A stretch of DNA of 64,000 nucleotides from UBA3937 sp050951585 (GTDB lineage: Bacteria > Bacillota > Peptococcia > DRI-13 > DTU073), in the NCBI GenBank assembly GCA_050951585.1, contig JBMNJI010000007.1, positions 1-64,000 of the forward strand, read 5' to 3'. Position 1 is the stretch's first letter, and every line of letters begins with the position of its first letter. The notes beneath the pieces are model-generated. The model did not search any database. It worked only from the letters and a program-made list of their open reading frames with translations, and was not told the DNA's origin. A program made the translations under genes and the position numbers. Positions 44,501-53,626 of this stretch are shown here, piece by piece.

Positions 44501-46661
44501 TACCGATATCACCGGCCTCGGGCATGGCTGCCGTTACCCCCGCCGAAACATAACTATATGGACCGCCATAATTTCCCTCGATCCTGGCCGTATAGGGAAT
44601 ACTGGCTACTCCTTGCCCATCGGTCATGACCTGACCGCTTTGATTCCAGATACTGTAATTCAGTTTTACCCCTGCCACAGGCGTTCCTTCAAAGAAAGAA
44701 GCCTGAGCACGGAAATTCAGCTTTTCATTCCGGAAAATCGCCTTTTTCTCCGGCTCTACCGAAATTTCATAGGCCGGTTTCTGATAAAGCTCTACGGTAA
44801 AGCCTCTGGAAAGGAACAGGGTATCCCCCTGCCGCACTTCCAGGTAATAATACCCGGGAGCAAGGGTGGGTAATTCAATAACCCCACTGAAAATATTTCG
44901 TTCCACCGGCACCTGTTGCGTTAAAAGCGGGGCACTATCCTGCCGCCAGGAATAGCTTCTGCCGCTACCCTCGAGCGTCACTTCCATTTCCGTAATTTTC
45001 TGTGCATCCTTCCGGGGGCTCAATACTCCCCAGAAATGGATCGGATCCCCGGGTTTGAACAGCTCCCGCTCCAGATAGAAATACTTCCAATAATCGCGGG
45101 TATCATACTGCTGTCCCTGCCCCTCCAGCTTATAGTTAAAAAGCGGCACCACGATTTCCCCTGCTTTACTCTTTATCAGGGCATATTCTTTTTCCCCGGT
45201 GCGCAGGTTCTGCTCCAGGGTAATCACGCCATCCCGGTTGCCCTTGGCGGTCAGTTTACTGCCGAGGAACTCAACTGCTGCGTCCTGTACGGGCAGCTTT
45301 GTTTTTAGATTATTAACCCAAAACAGATTCTTTTCCATCCCTTGCGCCAGATATACCGCTAAATCAGTCACCTGGAACCAAACCTGCCGCACGCAGTCCT
45401 GCACTTTTATCTCCGCCGCATAATACCCGGCAGGCAAAGCTTCGGGGAAGAACAGGAAATGACTATATGCATCAAGGCTCTGAAAATCCTGCTGATATTC
45501 CGCCACTTTACTTAAGCCGCTGAAATCCTGACGATAATTGTTCCAGAGAACACTTGACCAACGCGGGATTTTTTCCTTATCCCGCAAAGCACCGGCAAAG
45601 GCTTGCGCATCCTTGTAGCGGTATACGGAAACCGTTGCCGCCGCCATTTTTTGCTGCGTAAACATATAGACGGAAAAAACAGGGGCATCCGCTGAACTGA
45701 ACTCCTCCACATCCTTATTGACATCAAAGGAGAAGGATGCTTCCTCTTTTGACGCCGGTTCGGTCTCAAAACTGAAGGTGTAATCGGTCTGTAAGGAAGA
45801 ATCACTGTCCAGTAAAGGCACACCCTTCTTCAGCGTTATCGTATAGAGTGTACCCGCTTGCAGGGGAGCTTTCGGTACAAAAACCAAAGTTCTCCCGTGC
45901 TTTTCAAAAGTCCCTTCCGCTTTGGGAGAGATGGTAAAGTATTTCTGCATCTCATCAATGGAATAATTATCATGGGAAAGAACAAACTCAATCCCCGTAT
46001 TCACCGGTACATAGGTAGTCATATCTCCGGGCAAGGTCCGGACAACCCGGAATTCCCCCTTGGTTTGGAACGCCCAGCTAAACTGTGCGCGTTCTTTTCC
46101 TTCGGGGTCAAAAGCGAATCGATACACCGTATTTGAAGCCAACCTGGTCTTCGGAATAATCCGGTATTCTTTCCCGCCGCCTTTTTGATCCAAGGTATAG
46201 GCAAAGGCCGGTTCTATTTTGAGGTACTCTTGCACGGTCTTTTCCGTAAGGGGTTTTTCACTCGTTAACACAAATTCGGACGCTGTCTCCACGCCGAGTT
46301 TATCTTCGTCCAGGGCCTTTATCTCAATTTCACCAGCCAAGGCCGTCTGCACAGGTGGATTTAATCTACCGATACTCCAGATGAGGGCACCCGCACAAAG
46401 CACCAGCGCCAGGAAACAAGCGACCAGTCTTCCGCCGCGCGACCAGCTTTGCCAAAAAGTTCCCTTGGACAAGCCTTTTTCTTCTCTATTAGGTGAGCTC
46501 TTTTCTTCTCGCTCTTTTTGTATCGCCATTTGTAAAGAACCACGCAATTCCGCTTCAAAGCCTTCCCGTAATGGCGCCGGTCCTAATTCCTTGAAACACT
46601 TCCCTGCCTCAGTTTCCATTTGCGCCAATTCCTGTTCCTGATTAAACTGTTCTTTACTCAT
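41574..46661 (-). CDS. Giant alpha-2-macroglobulin with cytoplasmic N-terminus, possible anti-sigma fusion
   Basis: The 1695-residue protein has a hydrophilic N-terminus (1-78), one membrane helix (79-97) and a large exported part. The exported part starts with two or three bacterial Ig-like (Big_5) domains (about 105-300), then macroglobulin-type beta domains and the A2M region near 1090-1125 (VEFVLPDNLTSWRVTYHAL). The helical thioester domain follows from about 1250, then a C-terminal beta region. The thioester motif is degenerate: Y-G-S-R-F-E-Q around Ser1272 instead of G-C-x-E-Q, so no thioester should form. The preceding ECF sigma gene overlaps by 8 bp, so the N-terminal tail is the obvious anti-sigma candidate, though it lacks a zinc-finger (HxxxCxxC) motif. 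Confidence 0.85.
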   Translation of the reverse strand: MSKEQFNQEQELAQMETEAGKCFKELGPAPLREGFEAELRGSLQMAIQKEREEKSSPNREEKGLSKGTFWQSWSRGGRLVACFLALVLCAGALIWSIGRLNPPVQTALAGEIEIKALDEDKLGVETASEFVLTSEKPLTEKTVQEYLKIEPAFAYTLDQKGGGKEYRIIPKTRLASNTVYRFAFDPEGKERAQFSWAFQTKGEFRVVRTLPGDMTTYVPVNTGIEFVLSHDNYSIDEMQKYFTISPKAEGTFEKHGRTLVFVPKAPLQAGTLYTITLKKGVPLLDSDSSLQTDYTFSFETEPASKEEASFSFDVNKDVEEFSSADAPVFSVYMFTQQKMAAATVSVYRYKDAQAFAGALRDKEKIPRWSSVLWNNYRQDFSGLSKVAEYQQDFQSLDAYSHFLFFPEALPAGYYAAEIKVQDCVRQVWFQVTDLAVYLAQGMEKNLFWVNNLKTKLPVQDAAVEFLGSKLTAKGNRDGVITLEQNLRTGEKEYALIKSKAGEIVVPLFNYKLEGQGQQYDTRDYWKYFYLERELFKPGDPIHFWGVLSPRKDAQKITEMEVTLEGSGRSYSWRQDSAPLLTQQVPVERNIFSGVIELPTLAPGYYYLEVRQGDTLFLSRGFTVELYQKPAYEISVEPEKKAIFRNEKLNFRAQASFFEGTPVAGVKLNYSIWNQSGQVMTDGQGVASIPYTARIEGNYGGPYSYVSAGVTAAMPEAGDIGTSSNIYVFTSKLLLEGMVEKAGEEFTLHTQVSGIDLSKINAGADLTRENYVSAPVAGQKINGVFYQRVWTKEEMGQRYNFISKQVEKIYSYNYSPKKLDEFTLVTDEAGKAVYKGTLDPKETYYIELTTQDAEGRLTQEQVYVHYGNAVMPDSYYAYYEVRLPEGQESFAGGEQVNLTLFENERQLPGKKQGYLFYRGQKEIETYQLLDEPQYSFNYAEADQPNTNVGAVYFDGISYHEALPRIIPFNRAKKALQVQIKTDQAEYRPGDKVQLQVKVTDEKNKPVKASVNLNLVDEAIYSMQEQWVDFLARLYQDFVWLNLNTKATHDHPQYDGGAEHGGEGGSERKDFRDTVLFTTVETDNRGEAQVEFVLPDNLTSWRVTYHALTQNLQAGSGTAQIPVRLPFFVGMVFNEQYLAGDAPIVVVRSYGEKVSGKDMVSYTMELRDQTGKTVQTKKQQGILTENIDWQLPTLKEGTYTLTIEGNAGNYRDKLSQQFTVVSSLLERTKTTHQLLAEDTVLTGSAKEPALIVFSDYEKSQYLRGLSRLAWQYGSRFEQKLAAREAKRLLNEYYLGSATGQGNVQSTGSNSQDAENLQAYQQADGGIAILPYAESDPAMTALVASLGSAGFDYGAMEGYFYDLLETGAEKGEDPTLALWGLGALGEPVLLDINAYLAHDDLAPAQQVHLALAMLDIGNGAAARQIYAELLGKYGEDLGNTYRVKIGQSQDEIVAATAQLAMLAAKLDASEKNKFYQYLLENPGQELLTNLEQLQVLQYQLRYLDSAPVSFTYERNGKTEQKTLKGRETFTLSVLPEELAQLKFTEISGKVGVMTSFSSPYQKDEIPARDDLAITRLYLVNGKALQTIPRGALVEIVIHYEVKDIAPGGRYEIVDVLPAGLKYVPRPYDRTDQISHWLAYPSEVKGQKISFQIGKGTGKIVYYARVISPGTFTAQGTLLSQVNNQDICILGPENRIEIK

Positions 46662-47208
46662 GGTCCACCATCCTTTCTCGCAAATTACCCAAACCCCGGT
46701 GTAGCAACTGTTTAACTGAACCTTCCGTTTTGTCCATTATTTCGGAAATTTCCTTGTAGGACAAATCATGCAGATAACGTAAAACCAGGGCCTGTTCCTG
46801 CAAAACAGGCAAAGCCCGCAGTTCTTGCATTAATTGTTCCTTTTCTGCCTTGAGCAGGAAGGCCAACTCCGGGGACGGTTTGCTATCGCGCAGATTTTCA
46901 GTATCCTCCCAATCAACCGTCACGCCTCTCTTCCGGTAAAGATCATTAACCGCATTAGAGGCAATCTTAAACAGCCAGGCTCCCAGGGAAATATTCCGGT
47001 ACTCATAACGATCAATGTTTTCCAAAGCGGAAAGAAAGGTTTGTGAGGTTAGCTCCTCGGCATCGGCTTGATTAAAGGTACGATAAAAAACGTAGTTGTA
47101 AATCTTCAAAAAGTATGTATCGTAAATTTCCAAAAAAGCCGTCTTGTTTGTCTTTACTCTCTTGAGCAGTTCATTTTCATCAACTGCCATTGCTTGAAAC
47201 AAAATCAT
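46654..47208 (-). CDS. ECF-type RNA polymerase sigma factor
   Basis: The 184-residue protein has region 2 (about 25-95) with DAEELTSQTFLSALENI and the SLGAWLFKIASNAVNDLYRK core-binding end, and region 4 (about 125-180) with LPVLQEQALVLRYLHDLSYKEI and GSVKQLLHRGLGNLR. The ATG follows GGAGGG. The gene overlaps the macroglobulin by 8 bp, so they are co-translated. The likely targets include its own promoter, for which a GTAAC-16-CGTTA site lies just upstream. Confidence 0.93.
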   Translation of the reverse strand: MILFQAMAVDENELLKRVKTNKTAFLEIYDTYFLKIYNYVFYRTFNQADAEELTSQTFLSALENIDRYEYRNISLGAWLFKIASNAVNDLYRKRGVTVDWEDTENLRDSKPSPELAFLLKAEKEQLMQELRALPVLQEQALVLRYLHDLSYKEISEIMDKTEGSVKQLLHRGLGNLRERMVDHE

Positions 47209-47243
47209 TTTTTCCCTCCTCTGTGCGCACAGTTCATTATTAT

Positions 47244-47269
47244 TAACGCAGAACCGGCCAAAAAGTTAC
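47244..47269 (-). promoter_or_regulatory. Candidate ECF-sigma promoter of the sigma/macroglobulin operon
   Basis: On the minus strand GTAAC (47269-47265) and CGTTA (47248-47244) are 16 bp apart, the shape of ECF promoters (AAC-type -35, CGT-type -10). The gene starts at 47208, about 35 bp downstream. It suggests autoregulation but is a short match. Confidence 0.5.
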
Positions 47270-47299
47270 GCCCATTTTGGTATAAAAAATATAAAAAGA

Positions 47300-47345
47300 A
47301 AATAGAAGTCGTTGTGTAAATTTTATCACAACAACTTCTATTTTA
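47300..47345 (-). terminator. Terminator of asd
   Basis: On the minus strand AATAGAAGTTGTTGTG pairs with CACAACGACTTCTATT (one wobble) and a T-rich run follows, about 85 bp after the asd stop. It separates asd from the sigma-factor promoter. Confidence 0.75.
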
Positions 47346-47430
47346 GCATGGTCCATTTTCGACACTACGCCGAAAGGCATTATTTCATATGATTCTATGA
47401 AGCCGCTATCTTTATTGAAGTGGGGAAGGT

Positions 47431-48450
47431 TTACTCTCGATTCAGCCAACCGTTCTTAACCAGCAGCTCGGCAATCTGCACCGCATTCAAAGCGGCGCCC
47501 TTCCGAAGATTATCGGCCACAACCCACATATTGAGCCCGTTGGTGACAGTGGGATCTTTTCTCAGTCTGCCCACAAAAACCTCATCTTTGCCGGAACAAT
47601 CAAGGGCCAGCGGATACACCTTATTCTGCACATCATCCACCACTTTAACGCCGGGAGCAGCCGCCAGAATCTCCATTAATTCCGGGATAGCAGGCAAAGG
47701 CTTTTCCGTTTCGATATTAATGGATTCGGAATGACAGTTAAAGACAGGCACTCTCGCCGCCGTCGGCGAAACAAGGATTTCGTTATCCTCGAAAATCTTT
47801 CTGGTTTCATTCACCATTTTCATTTCTTCTTTGGTATAACCGTCAGCCAAAAAAACATCAATATGCGGCAGAACATTAAAGGCAATCTGGTGTGGATAAA
47901 CATTCACCTCAGGCTCCTTGCCTTCGATATATGCCAGGGATTGCTCTTTCAATTCCTCAATCGCATCGCGACCGGTACCCGAAACCGCCTGATAAGTGGA
48001 AACCACGATTCTTTTAATTTTAAAGAGATCATGCAGCGGCTTTAACGGAACCAGCATCTGAATGGTTGAGCAGTTCGGATTGGCAATTAACCCCTGATGC
48101 CGGCGGGCCGCCTGCGGATTGACCTCGGGAATCACCAGCGGAACCTCCGGATCCATTCTGTACGCACTGCTGTTATCAATAACGATAGCTCCCTCTTGCC
48201 GGGCAATGGGAGCCAACTCCAGCGCCGCACCTCCGCCGGCGGCCATTAAGACTATATCTATCCCTTTAAACACCCCGGGGGTAACTTTGTTCACCACATA
48301 GTTTTTGCCACGGAATTCGATAATGTTACCGTCGTTTCTTCTCACCAAAGGAACCAGGTCGGAAACCGGTATAGCGGACTTTTCCAGGATCTTGATCATT
48401 TCTTTCCCGACTGCACCCATCCCTACTACAGCAATTCGATATTCCTTCAT
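47431..48450 (-). CDS. asd: Aspartate-semialdehyde dehydrogenase
   Basis: The 339-residue NADP enzyme makes aspartate semialdehyde for lysine, threonine, methionine and diaminopimelate. VVGMGAVGKEMIKIL is the nucleotide-binding loop (slightly modified GATG), NPNCSTIQM holds the catalytic Cys, and the SSAYRMDPEVPLVIPEVN segment precedes it. QAVSGTGRDA and the C-terminal HSESIN are conserved. It stands alone. Confidence 0.95.
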   Translation of the reverse strand: MKEYRIAVVGMGAVGKEMIKILEKSAIPVSDLVPLVRRNDGNIIEFRGKNYVVNKVTPGVFKGIDIVLMAAGGGAALELAPIARQEGAIVIDNSSAYRMDPEVPLVIPEVNPQAARRHQGLIANPNCSTIQMLVPLKPLHDLFKIKRIVVSTYQAVSGTGRDAIEELKEQSLAYIEGKEPEVNVYPHQIAFNVLPHIDVFLADGYTKEEMKMVNETRKIFEDNEILVSPTAARVPVFNCHSESINIETEKPLPAIPELMEILAAAPGVKVVDDVQNKVYPLALDCSGKDEVFVGRLRKDPTVTNGLNMWVVADNLRKGAALNAVQIAELLVKNGWLNRE

Positions 48451-48582
48451 ACTTTTCAGCCCCTTTTCCTTCGCGTTTCATTAAGCCTTTTCTCCTCTTG
48501 TATAGTGTAAGCTCTTGTTCTGATCGGGAGCAAGGTAAATGATTATTTAATTCATTATTATATTTACATAGAAACACATTTG

Positions 48583-50019
48583 TCAATGTTGTTTTTTCAG
48601 CCCTAATTTTCCCTCTAAATAATCGATAAATTGTTTCGCCGTACGGGCGGAACGCGCATTAAAGCGCAATTCCCATTTAAGAGCACTTTGCCGCAGTTCC
48701 TGCCGCTCAATGTCCAGCCCGCGCTCAGCCGCCAGCTTCTCCACGATCTTTAAATAACGTTCCTGATCGGGAGCAGTAAATGTCACCGTAATCCCGAAGC
48801 GGTCGGCAAGGGAAAACTTCTCCTGCAGCGTATCCATGAAGCGTACATCATCATGCTCAAGCCCCTTGCCTTGATCATCTTCCTGCCTGTCCGCAAAGCT
48901 TTCCTGGATGAGATGGCGTCGGTTGGTAGTAGCGTAAACCAGGACATTGGGCGGCCTTCTTTCGAGGCTTCCCTCCAGGATGGCCTTCAATTCCCGGAAT
49001 TCCCCTTCATCAGCTGAAAACGATAAATCATCAATAAAAAGAATAAATTTTTGCGGGCGGGCCACAAGCTCATTGATAATCAACGGAAAATCCCCGAGAT
49101 CCTGTTTCTGGACCTCAATTAAGCGCAGCCCCCGCGTCCTGTACTTATTCACTAAAGCTTTGACGGTAGAAGATTTACCGGTACCTCTCTCGCCGTATAG
49201 CAACACATTATTTGCGGGATAACCGGCCAGAAACTGTTCGGTGTTTTCGATCACCTTTTTTTGCTCGTCTTCGTATTCATAAAGAGAAACAAAGGAAACA
49301 GGATCAGGATGCTGAACGCCGGCTAATGTCCCTTCCCCCTTGTTTCCTTTGACCCAGCGGAAAGAATGGTATTTGCCCATCAAACCGACCCCGTGTGTTC
49401 GATAATAATTCGTGAGCATGTCCATCGCCGCATCGTCATCCCAATGCCCGAACCCGGCAAAGGCTTCTTTCACCTGCTCAAGGCTACACGCGCCATCCCG
49501 GCCGCTGCAGCTCTGGGTGTGGCTGGACTCACTGCCCTTGCGGCAGCAGTTGTCCCTGGCATCATCATCCCGATATATTCCTTCCCAGCCCGGTAACTGA
49601 TTAATCTCGAGCCGGCCGCCTATTTTCACTCTCATTTCATGTTGTAATTCGTCCCATGAGCCTGACGCAATCTTCTGCAGACAAGACAAGTCATGGGCCG
49701 CAATCTGGCGCAGAGGGGCGGAAATTTCCTGATACCCTTTTCTTTCGGCTTGCCGCGTGAATAAATTATCATCCTCCAGTAGCAGTTCCAAAAGATAATC
49801 CTGCCAGACGTTGCGCCCGGGAACGGCTCTTTGGGCCGCATGAGGCAAAAATGCCGCGGTAAAATCATAATAGAGCTCCAAGACCCTGTGGGCATCCGGA
49901 ATGGCCCGCGCCAACTCCTTGCTAAACTGAAGAAATTTCCCTACCTGCGCATCCTGAAAAACCGCCCGGTACAATACCACTTCCCGCTCACTGCGCACAA
50001 TATCTTCAAGGTTGATCAC
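48583..50019 (-). CDS. DUF815-family AAA ATPase
   Basis: The 478-residue protein has Walker A YGERGTGKSST near residue 275, Walker B FILFIDDLSF, and arginine-rich sensor region, all within the DUF815 core (about 235-460). The N-terminal half is longer than in many members and contains a Cys-rich loop (NCCRKGSESS and SCSGRDGACS) of unknown use. Function of the family is unknown. It is not linked to any obvious partner here. Confidence 0.88.
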   Translation of the reverse strand: MINLEDIVRSEREVVLYRAVFQDAQVGKFLQFSKELARAIPDAHRVLELYYDFTAAFLPHAAQRAVPGRNVWQDYLLELLLEDDNLFTRQAERKGYQEISAPLRQIAAHDLSCLQKIASGSWDELQHEMRVKIGGRLEINQLPGWEGIYRDDDARDNCCRKGSESSHTQSCSGRDGACSLEQVKEAFAGFGHWDDDAAMDMLTNYYRTHGVGLMGKYHSFRWVKGNKGEGTLAGVQHPDPVSFVSLYEYEDEQKKVIENTEQFLAGYPANNVLLYGERGTGKSSTVKALVNKYRTRGLRLIEVQKQDLGDFPLIINELVARPQKFILFIDDLSFSADEGEFRELKAILEGSLERRPPNVLVYATTNRRHLIQESFADRQEDDQGKGLEHDDVRFMDTLQEKFSLADRFGITVTFTAPDQERYLKIVEKLAAERGLDIERQELRQSALKWELRFNARSARTAKQFIDYLEGKLGLKKQH

Positions 50020-50177
50020 TTTATTTGCTCCCCCTTCTCGTCATTTTTTGCATTTCCTGTTTACCTTCCGGGTTTTTTCTAATACAATTAACGGAGAATA
50101 TTCAGGTTATAGTTAATCTCGTATATCTTAATAATTAATAATTAATTAAGTGAAATACAGGAACGGGAGGCTTTGCT

Positions 50178-52223
50178 TTGAACAAATCTAAAAACATGAA
50201 AAATAAATATTATATGTTTCTTCTTATCCTGCTGCTGGCGTTCCTTCCGGCTTATTCCCCGGTCTTGGCCGCCACTCCTGCGGTACAGGCCATGATCGCC
50301 GCTCTGGCAGGCAACATCGCCCATGTTCCGTTAGAAATCAATTTTCCCGAGATCTTTCCGCAGGATATCTATCCGCTGGAAAAGACCGCCGTGGAACTGC
50401 GCGAAGAGAAAATCTCTCTGGATTGGTCCGATATATCTACAAACGTGCAAGCTGATTATACACTGGTCAACCCCCGGGATACCGCGACAAAAGTCAAAAT
50501 TGGCTTGCCGAACATTACCCCGGCCTTGCAGGTGTACCGCAACGAAGAAATAATTGAAGCCGGCTTTGATGCCCGTTTAAATATTCATATGTGGGAATTG
50601 AAGCTGGAAGCGGGAGAAGAAATCCATCTGCAGATCATCTATACCCTGGATAATCTCCTTGATGAACAAGGCATCTTCAAAACAGGATATCGCTTTAATG
50701 CCGACAAATCAGCTTTATGGGCTGAAACTACCTCGCCCTCCTTTTCCCTCACGCTGAATTTTGCGAACACCCATCCGGGGCAAATTCTAAAGCTCACTCC
50801 TCAGTATTACCGTTTTGAAGGAAATTCGCTTGTCTGGGAACAGAGCGCCGATCATGAAAAGGAAGACATCCTTATCTTAGCTAATCCGCAGGAAGAAATC
50901 AATTCCTGGCAGAATCTGCTCTCCGCAACCGAAAAAACATCCCTGCAAAATCTGATCACGGCAGAAAACTATAAGGCGGTCGCTAATTTTTTGGAAATAA
51001 AATCACGCGAAATGAAAAACAGCCGCGAAAAAAATTTAATGAAGCTGGGGCGGGCTTACTACCTGAAAAAGGCCGGCTTCACAAGACAAGCTCTCTCTGT
51101 CTATGAGAATCTCGCGGATAAAGAGGAGAGCTATCCACGGACATACTGGGAATTAGGTAAAACATACGCCAAAAGCCCCGGAAAACTGCTCAACTTATTA
51201 AACCAAATCAGTGAACTGAAGGTACACGCGCTTTTGCAGCCCTGGATTATCGCTCAGCTGCCACCCGAGGAGGTCCGCTTTTCCCCGCCGGAGATTACCA
51301 TCAAATATACTGATACCAATATCAACAGAAAAGGGATCACGATTAAAAGCTTTTTAACGGATAGGGACGGGGATATCGACAAAGTCACCCTCTGTTACAA
51401 CTGGGAGGGTGAGGAAACACAAGAAATTGTCCTGCAAGCACAACAGTTCAACTATGAATATGAACCGGTCTATTTTGTGCCGGCACCCGGCCCTTTGCGG
51501 CGACTTTACTTTGAAATAAAAGCGGTTGACTTTCAGGGCAATACCGCCACAACCGGATTAAAAGAAGCTTTCTATTTAAATGAAAATCTGCAAAGCGAAA
51601 CTTTTGTCCTTAATGGAGCAAACCTGATTCTGATGGATTACACACCACAAGAGCAAAATAAACTTTACGCCTGGTTCAAAAGTTATTTAAACATCGCCAA
51701 GGAGGTGGGCTTCGTCCCCATCGAAGCCAAAAGTCCCCTTTTTATCTTTATGGGCAAAGAATACGACTTTATGCAAAATCCGCAGGGCGACCTTTTTATG
51801 CATTACACTCCCGCGCCATTCACGCCCGGTGAAACCAAAATAGCTGTCCACCGGCATTATTTAAGTTACTGGTTTGGTCCGGGCTGGAGTACCCTGCCGG
51901 AAAAAGAATTGTCTGCCTTCGGAGACACCCTCATGCTGGGTAAAACTATTTATGTTCCTTTTTGCAAATACCTGCAGAATAAAGACGGACAGCTTTTTTA
52001 CGCCCTTTTATGTAAAATCGGCGAAGGAACGGATTGGGCAACAGCTCTAACGCTTGTTTATCAGCTAACGCCTTTTCAATTAGTCCTCCGGACAGTCTGG
52101 CAGATCATCGGTTCTTATGTATTTGCCTTAATGATTATTATAAGTCTTGCCTGGTTAGGAAAACATGGCTATATTACACGATTTGTGCAGAAATTGCAGT
52201 CCTCACGTTCCCCCAATAAATAA
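50178..52223 (+). CDS. Large secreted membrane-anchored protein of unknown function
   Basis: I do not recognise this 681-residue protein. It has a signal peptide (YYMFLLILLLAFLPAYSPVLA), a beta-rich domain (about 55-215) with YTLVNPRDTATKVKIGLPN, then a helical TPR-like part (about 240-345). An Ig-like stretch with DTNINRKGITIKSFL and GDIDKVTLCYNWEG follows. The region 475-625, with LYAWFKSYLNIAKEVG and KTIYVPFCKYLQNKDG, resembles a peptidase-like or basic-secretory-type fold without HExxH. One C-terminal helix (IIGSYVFALMIIISLAWLG) anchors it. Confidence 0.7.
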   Translation: MNKSKNMKNKYYMFLLILLLAFLPAYSPVLAATPAVQAMIAALAGNIAHVPLEINFPEIFPQDIYPLEKTAVELREEKISLDWSDISTNVQADYTLVNPRDTATKVKIGLPNITPALQVYRNEEIIEAGFDARLNIHMWELKLEAGEEIHLQIIYTLDNLLDEQGIFKTGYRFNADKSALWAETTSPSFSLTLNFANTHPGQILKLTPQYYRFEGNSLVWEQSADHEKEDILILANPQEEINSWQNLLSATEKTSLQNLITAENYKAVANFLEIKSREMKNSREKNLMKLGRAYYLKKAGFTRQALSVYENLADKEESYPRTYWELGKTYAKSPGKLLNLLNQISELKVHALLQPWIIAQLPPEEVRFSPPEITIKYTDTNINRKGITIKSFLTDRDGDIDKVTLCYNWEGEETQEIVLQAQQFNYEYEPVYFVPAPGPLRRLYFEIKAVDFQGNTATTGLKEAFYLNENLQSETFVLNGANLILMDYTPQEQNKLYAWFKSYLNIAKEVGFVPIEAKSPLFIFMGKEYDFMQNPQGDLFMHYTPAPFTPGETKIAVHRHYLSYWFGPGWSTLPEKELSAFGDTLMLGKTIYVPFCKYLQNKDGQLFYALLCKIGEGTDWATALTLVYQLTPFQLVLRTVWQIIGSYVFALMIIISLAWLGKHGYITRFVQKLQSSRSPNK

Positions 52224-52318
52224 AAAATAACAAAATGTAGCAGGAATAAAAATAATTATGTCGAAGTATAGCTAGTGGTAATTTTGTTTAAAGTTGTCGC
52301 AAGGAGGTAGAAAAAATA

Positions 52319-53476
52319 ATGAATTTTTTCCGGCATGCATCTTTTATTAGAATCACAGCATTAACAACATGTTGTTTCTTCGCCGGTAGTATTTTCCCCT
52401 TTGCCTTTGCAACTGCAGAGGAACTGGATCTGGAGAAAAAACAAGAAATGCTTGCAAAAATAATTGAACAAAATCAAAGTCTGCTTCAGGAAAAGAAGAA
52501 AGAAGAAAATAAAACTTATCTGGAGCTTAAAACTATTAATAATACCCTGAATAAAACCTCAAAGAAATTAAAGAATACGGAGTCTGAGCTCGCCTCATTA
52601 GAAAAGGAATTAACTGTCCTTGAGCAGGAGCTTGAACAGGAAAATGAGGCGCTCAACATTAATAAGGAAGCCCTGGAAAAGCGTTTGGTCGCTATTTATG
52701 AACAAGGGGACATTCATATTCTGGAAGTCTTACTCGGGTCAACCAGTATTACCGATTTTCTGACGCGCTGGGATCTCTTAAGCCGTTTAACCGAAAACAA
52801 TAAAGACCTGATTAAGGAAACCGAAGAAAAAATTGCTTCAATTGAGGAAAAACAGGTTGCTATTCAGCAGAAAAAACAACAATTGGCCTCTTTAAAAGCA
52901 GACCAAAACGAACAAAAACGGGAATTAGCCATTGCCAGTTCCCGACAGCAGGAAATCTATAAATCAGCTCAATCGGAAAGAGCCGAACTGGAACAAGCCT
53001 TAAATGAACTGGAAGAACAATCACGCCTGATTGCCGCAGAAATCCGCAGAAAGACCCAAGGCACAAGCGGACAAGCTTTAGGAACAGGTGTCTTTATCTG
53101 GCCTGCTCCCGGAAACACCCGGATTACTTCCAAATACGGGATGCGCTTACATCCTATTCTCAAAAAGAATAAACTCCACACCGGAATGGATATTGGCGCG
53201 CCCAAAGGAGCAACCATTGTCGCCGCTGACAGCGGCACGGTTATTCAGGTGGGCTGGAACGGCGGCTACGGCAACACGGTAATGATTAACCACGGTAATA
53301 ATATTGTCACTCTTTACGCACATGCCTCGGCCACATTAGTGAGTACCGGTCAAAAAGTGGAAAAAGGGCAAGCGATTGCCAAGGTTGGCAGTACCGGTTA
53401 CAGTACCGGTCCCCACCTCCATTTTGAAGTTAGAGTGAACGGAGATCCGGTCAACCCGGTACCCTATCTCCCCTAA
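52319..53476 (+). CDS. M23 peptidoglycan hydrolase with N-terminal coiled coil (EnvC-like)
   Basis: The 385-residue protein has a signal peptide (ALTTCCFFAGSIFPFAFA), a long coiled coil (about 35-250, rich in Glu/Lys/Leu heptads), and a C-terminal LytM domain. Zinc motifs HTGMDIG (HxxxD) and HLHFEVR (HxH) are intact, with GTVIQVGWNGGYGNTVMINHG between them. It is probably a murein endopeptidase or activator acting outside the cell. AAGGAGG precedes ATG. Confidence 0.93.
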   Translation: MNFFRHASFIRITALTTCCFFAGSIFPFAFATAEELDLEKKQEMLAKIIEQNQSLLQEKKKEENKTYLELKTINNTLNKTSKKLKNTESELASLEKELTVLEQELEQENEALNINKEALEKRLVAIYEQGDIHILEVLLGSTSITDFLTRWDLLSRLTENNKDLIKETEEKIASIEEKQVAIQQKKQQLASLKADQNEQKRELAIASSRQQEIYKSAQSERAELEQALNELEEQSRLIAAEIRRKTQGTSGQALGTGVFIWPAPGNTRITSKYGMRLHPILKKNKLHTGMDIGAPKGATIVAADSGTVIQVGWNGGYGNTVMINHGNNIVTLYAHASATLVSTGQKVEKGQAIAKVGSTGYSTGPHLHFEVRVNGDPVNPVPYLP

Positions 53477-53550
53477 TTTAGCAAATCAACCCCGGATGAT
53501 CTACCCCTGTCAAGGTAGACCAGGGAAATAAATAAACTAAGTTATAGAAT

Positions 53551-53581
53551 AGCTACTGCCAATCTGGTGGTAGCTTTTTTA
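53551..53581 (+). terminator. Terminator after the M23 gene
   Basis: AGCTACTGCC pairs with GGTGGTAGCT and six T follow. Confidence 0.85.
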
Positions 53582-53626
53582 TTGGGTTCGGGTAAAAAAA
53601 CCATGATTGTTTTTCCTGATTATTTC

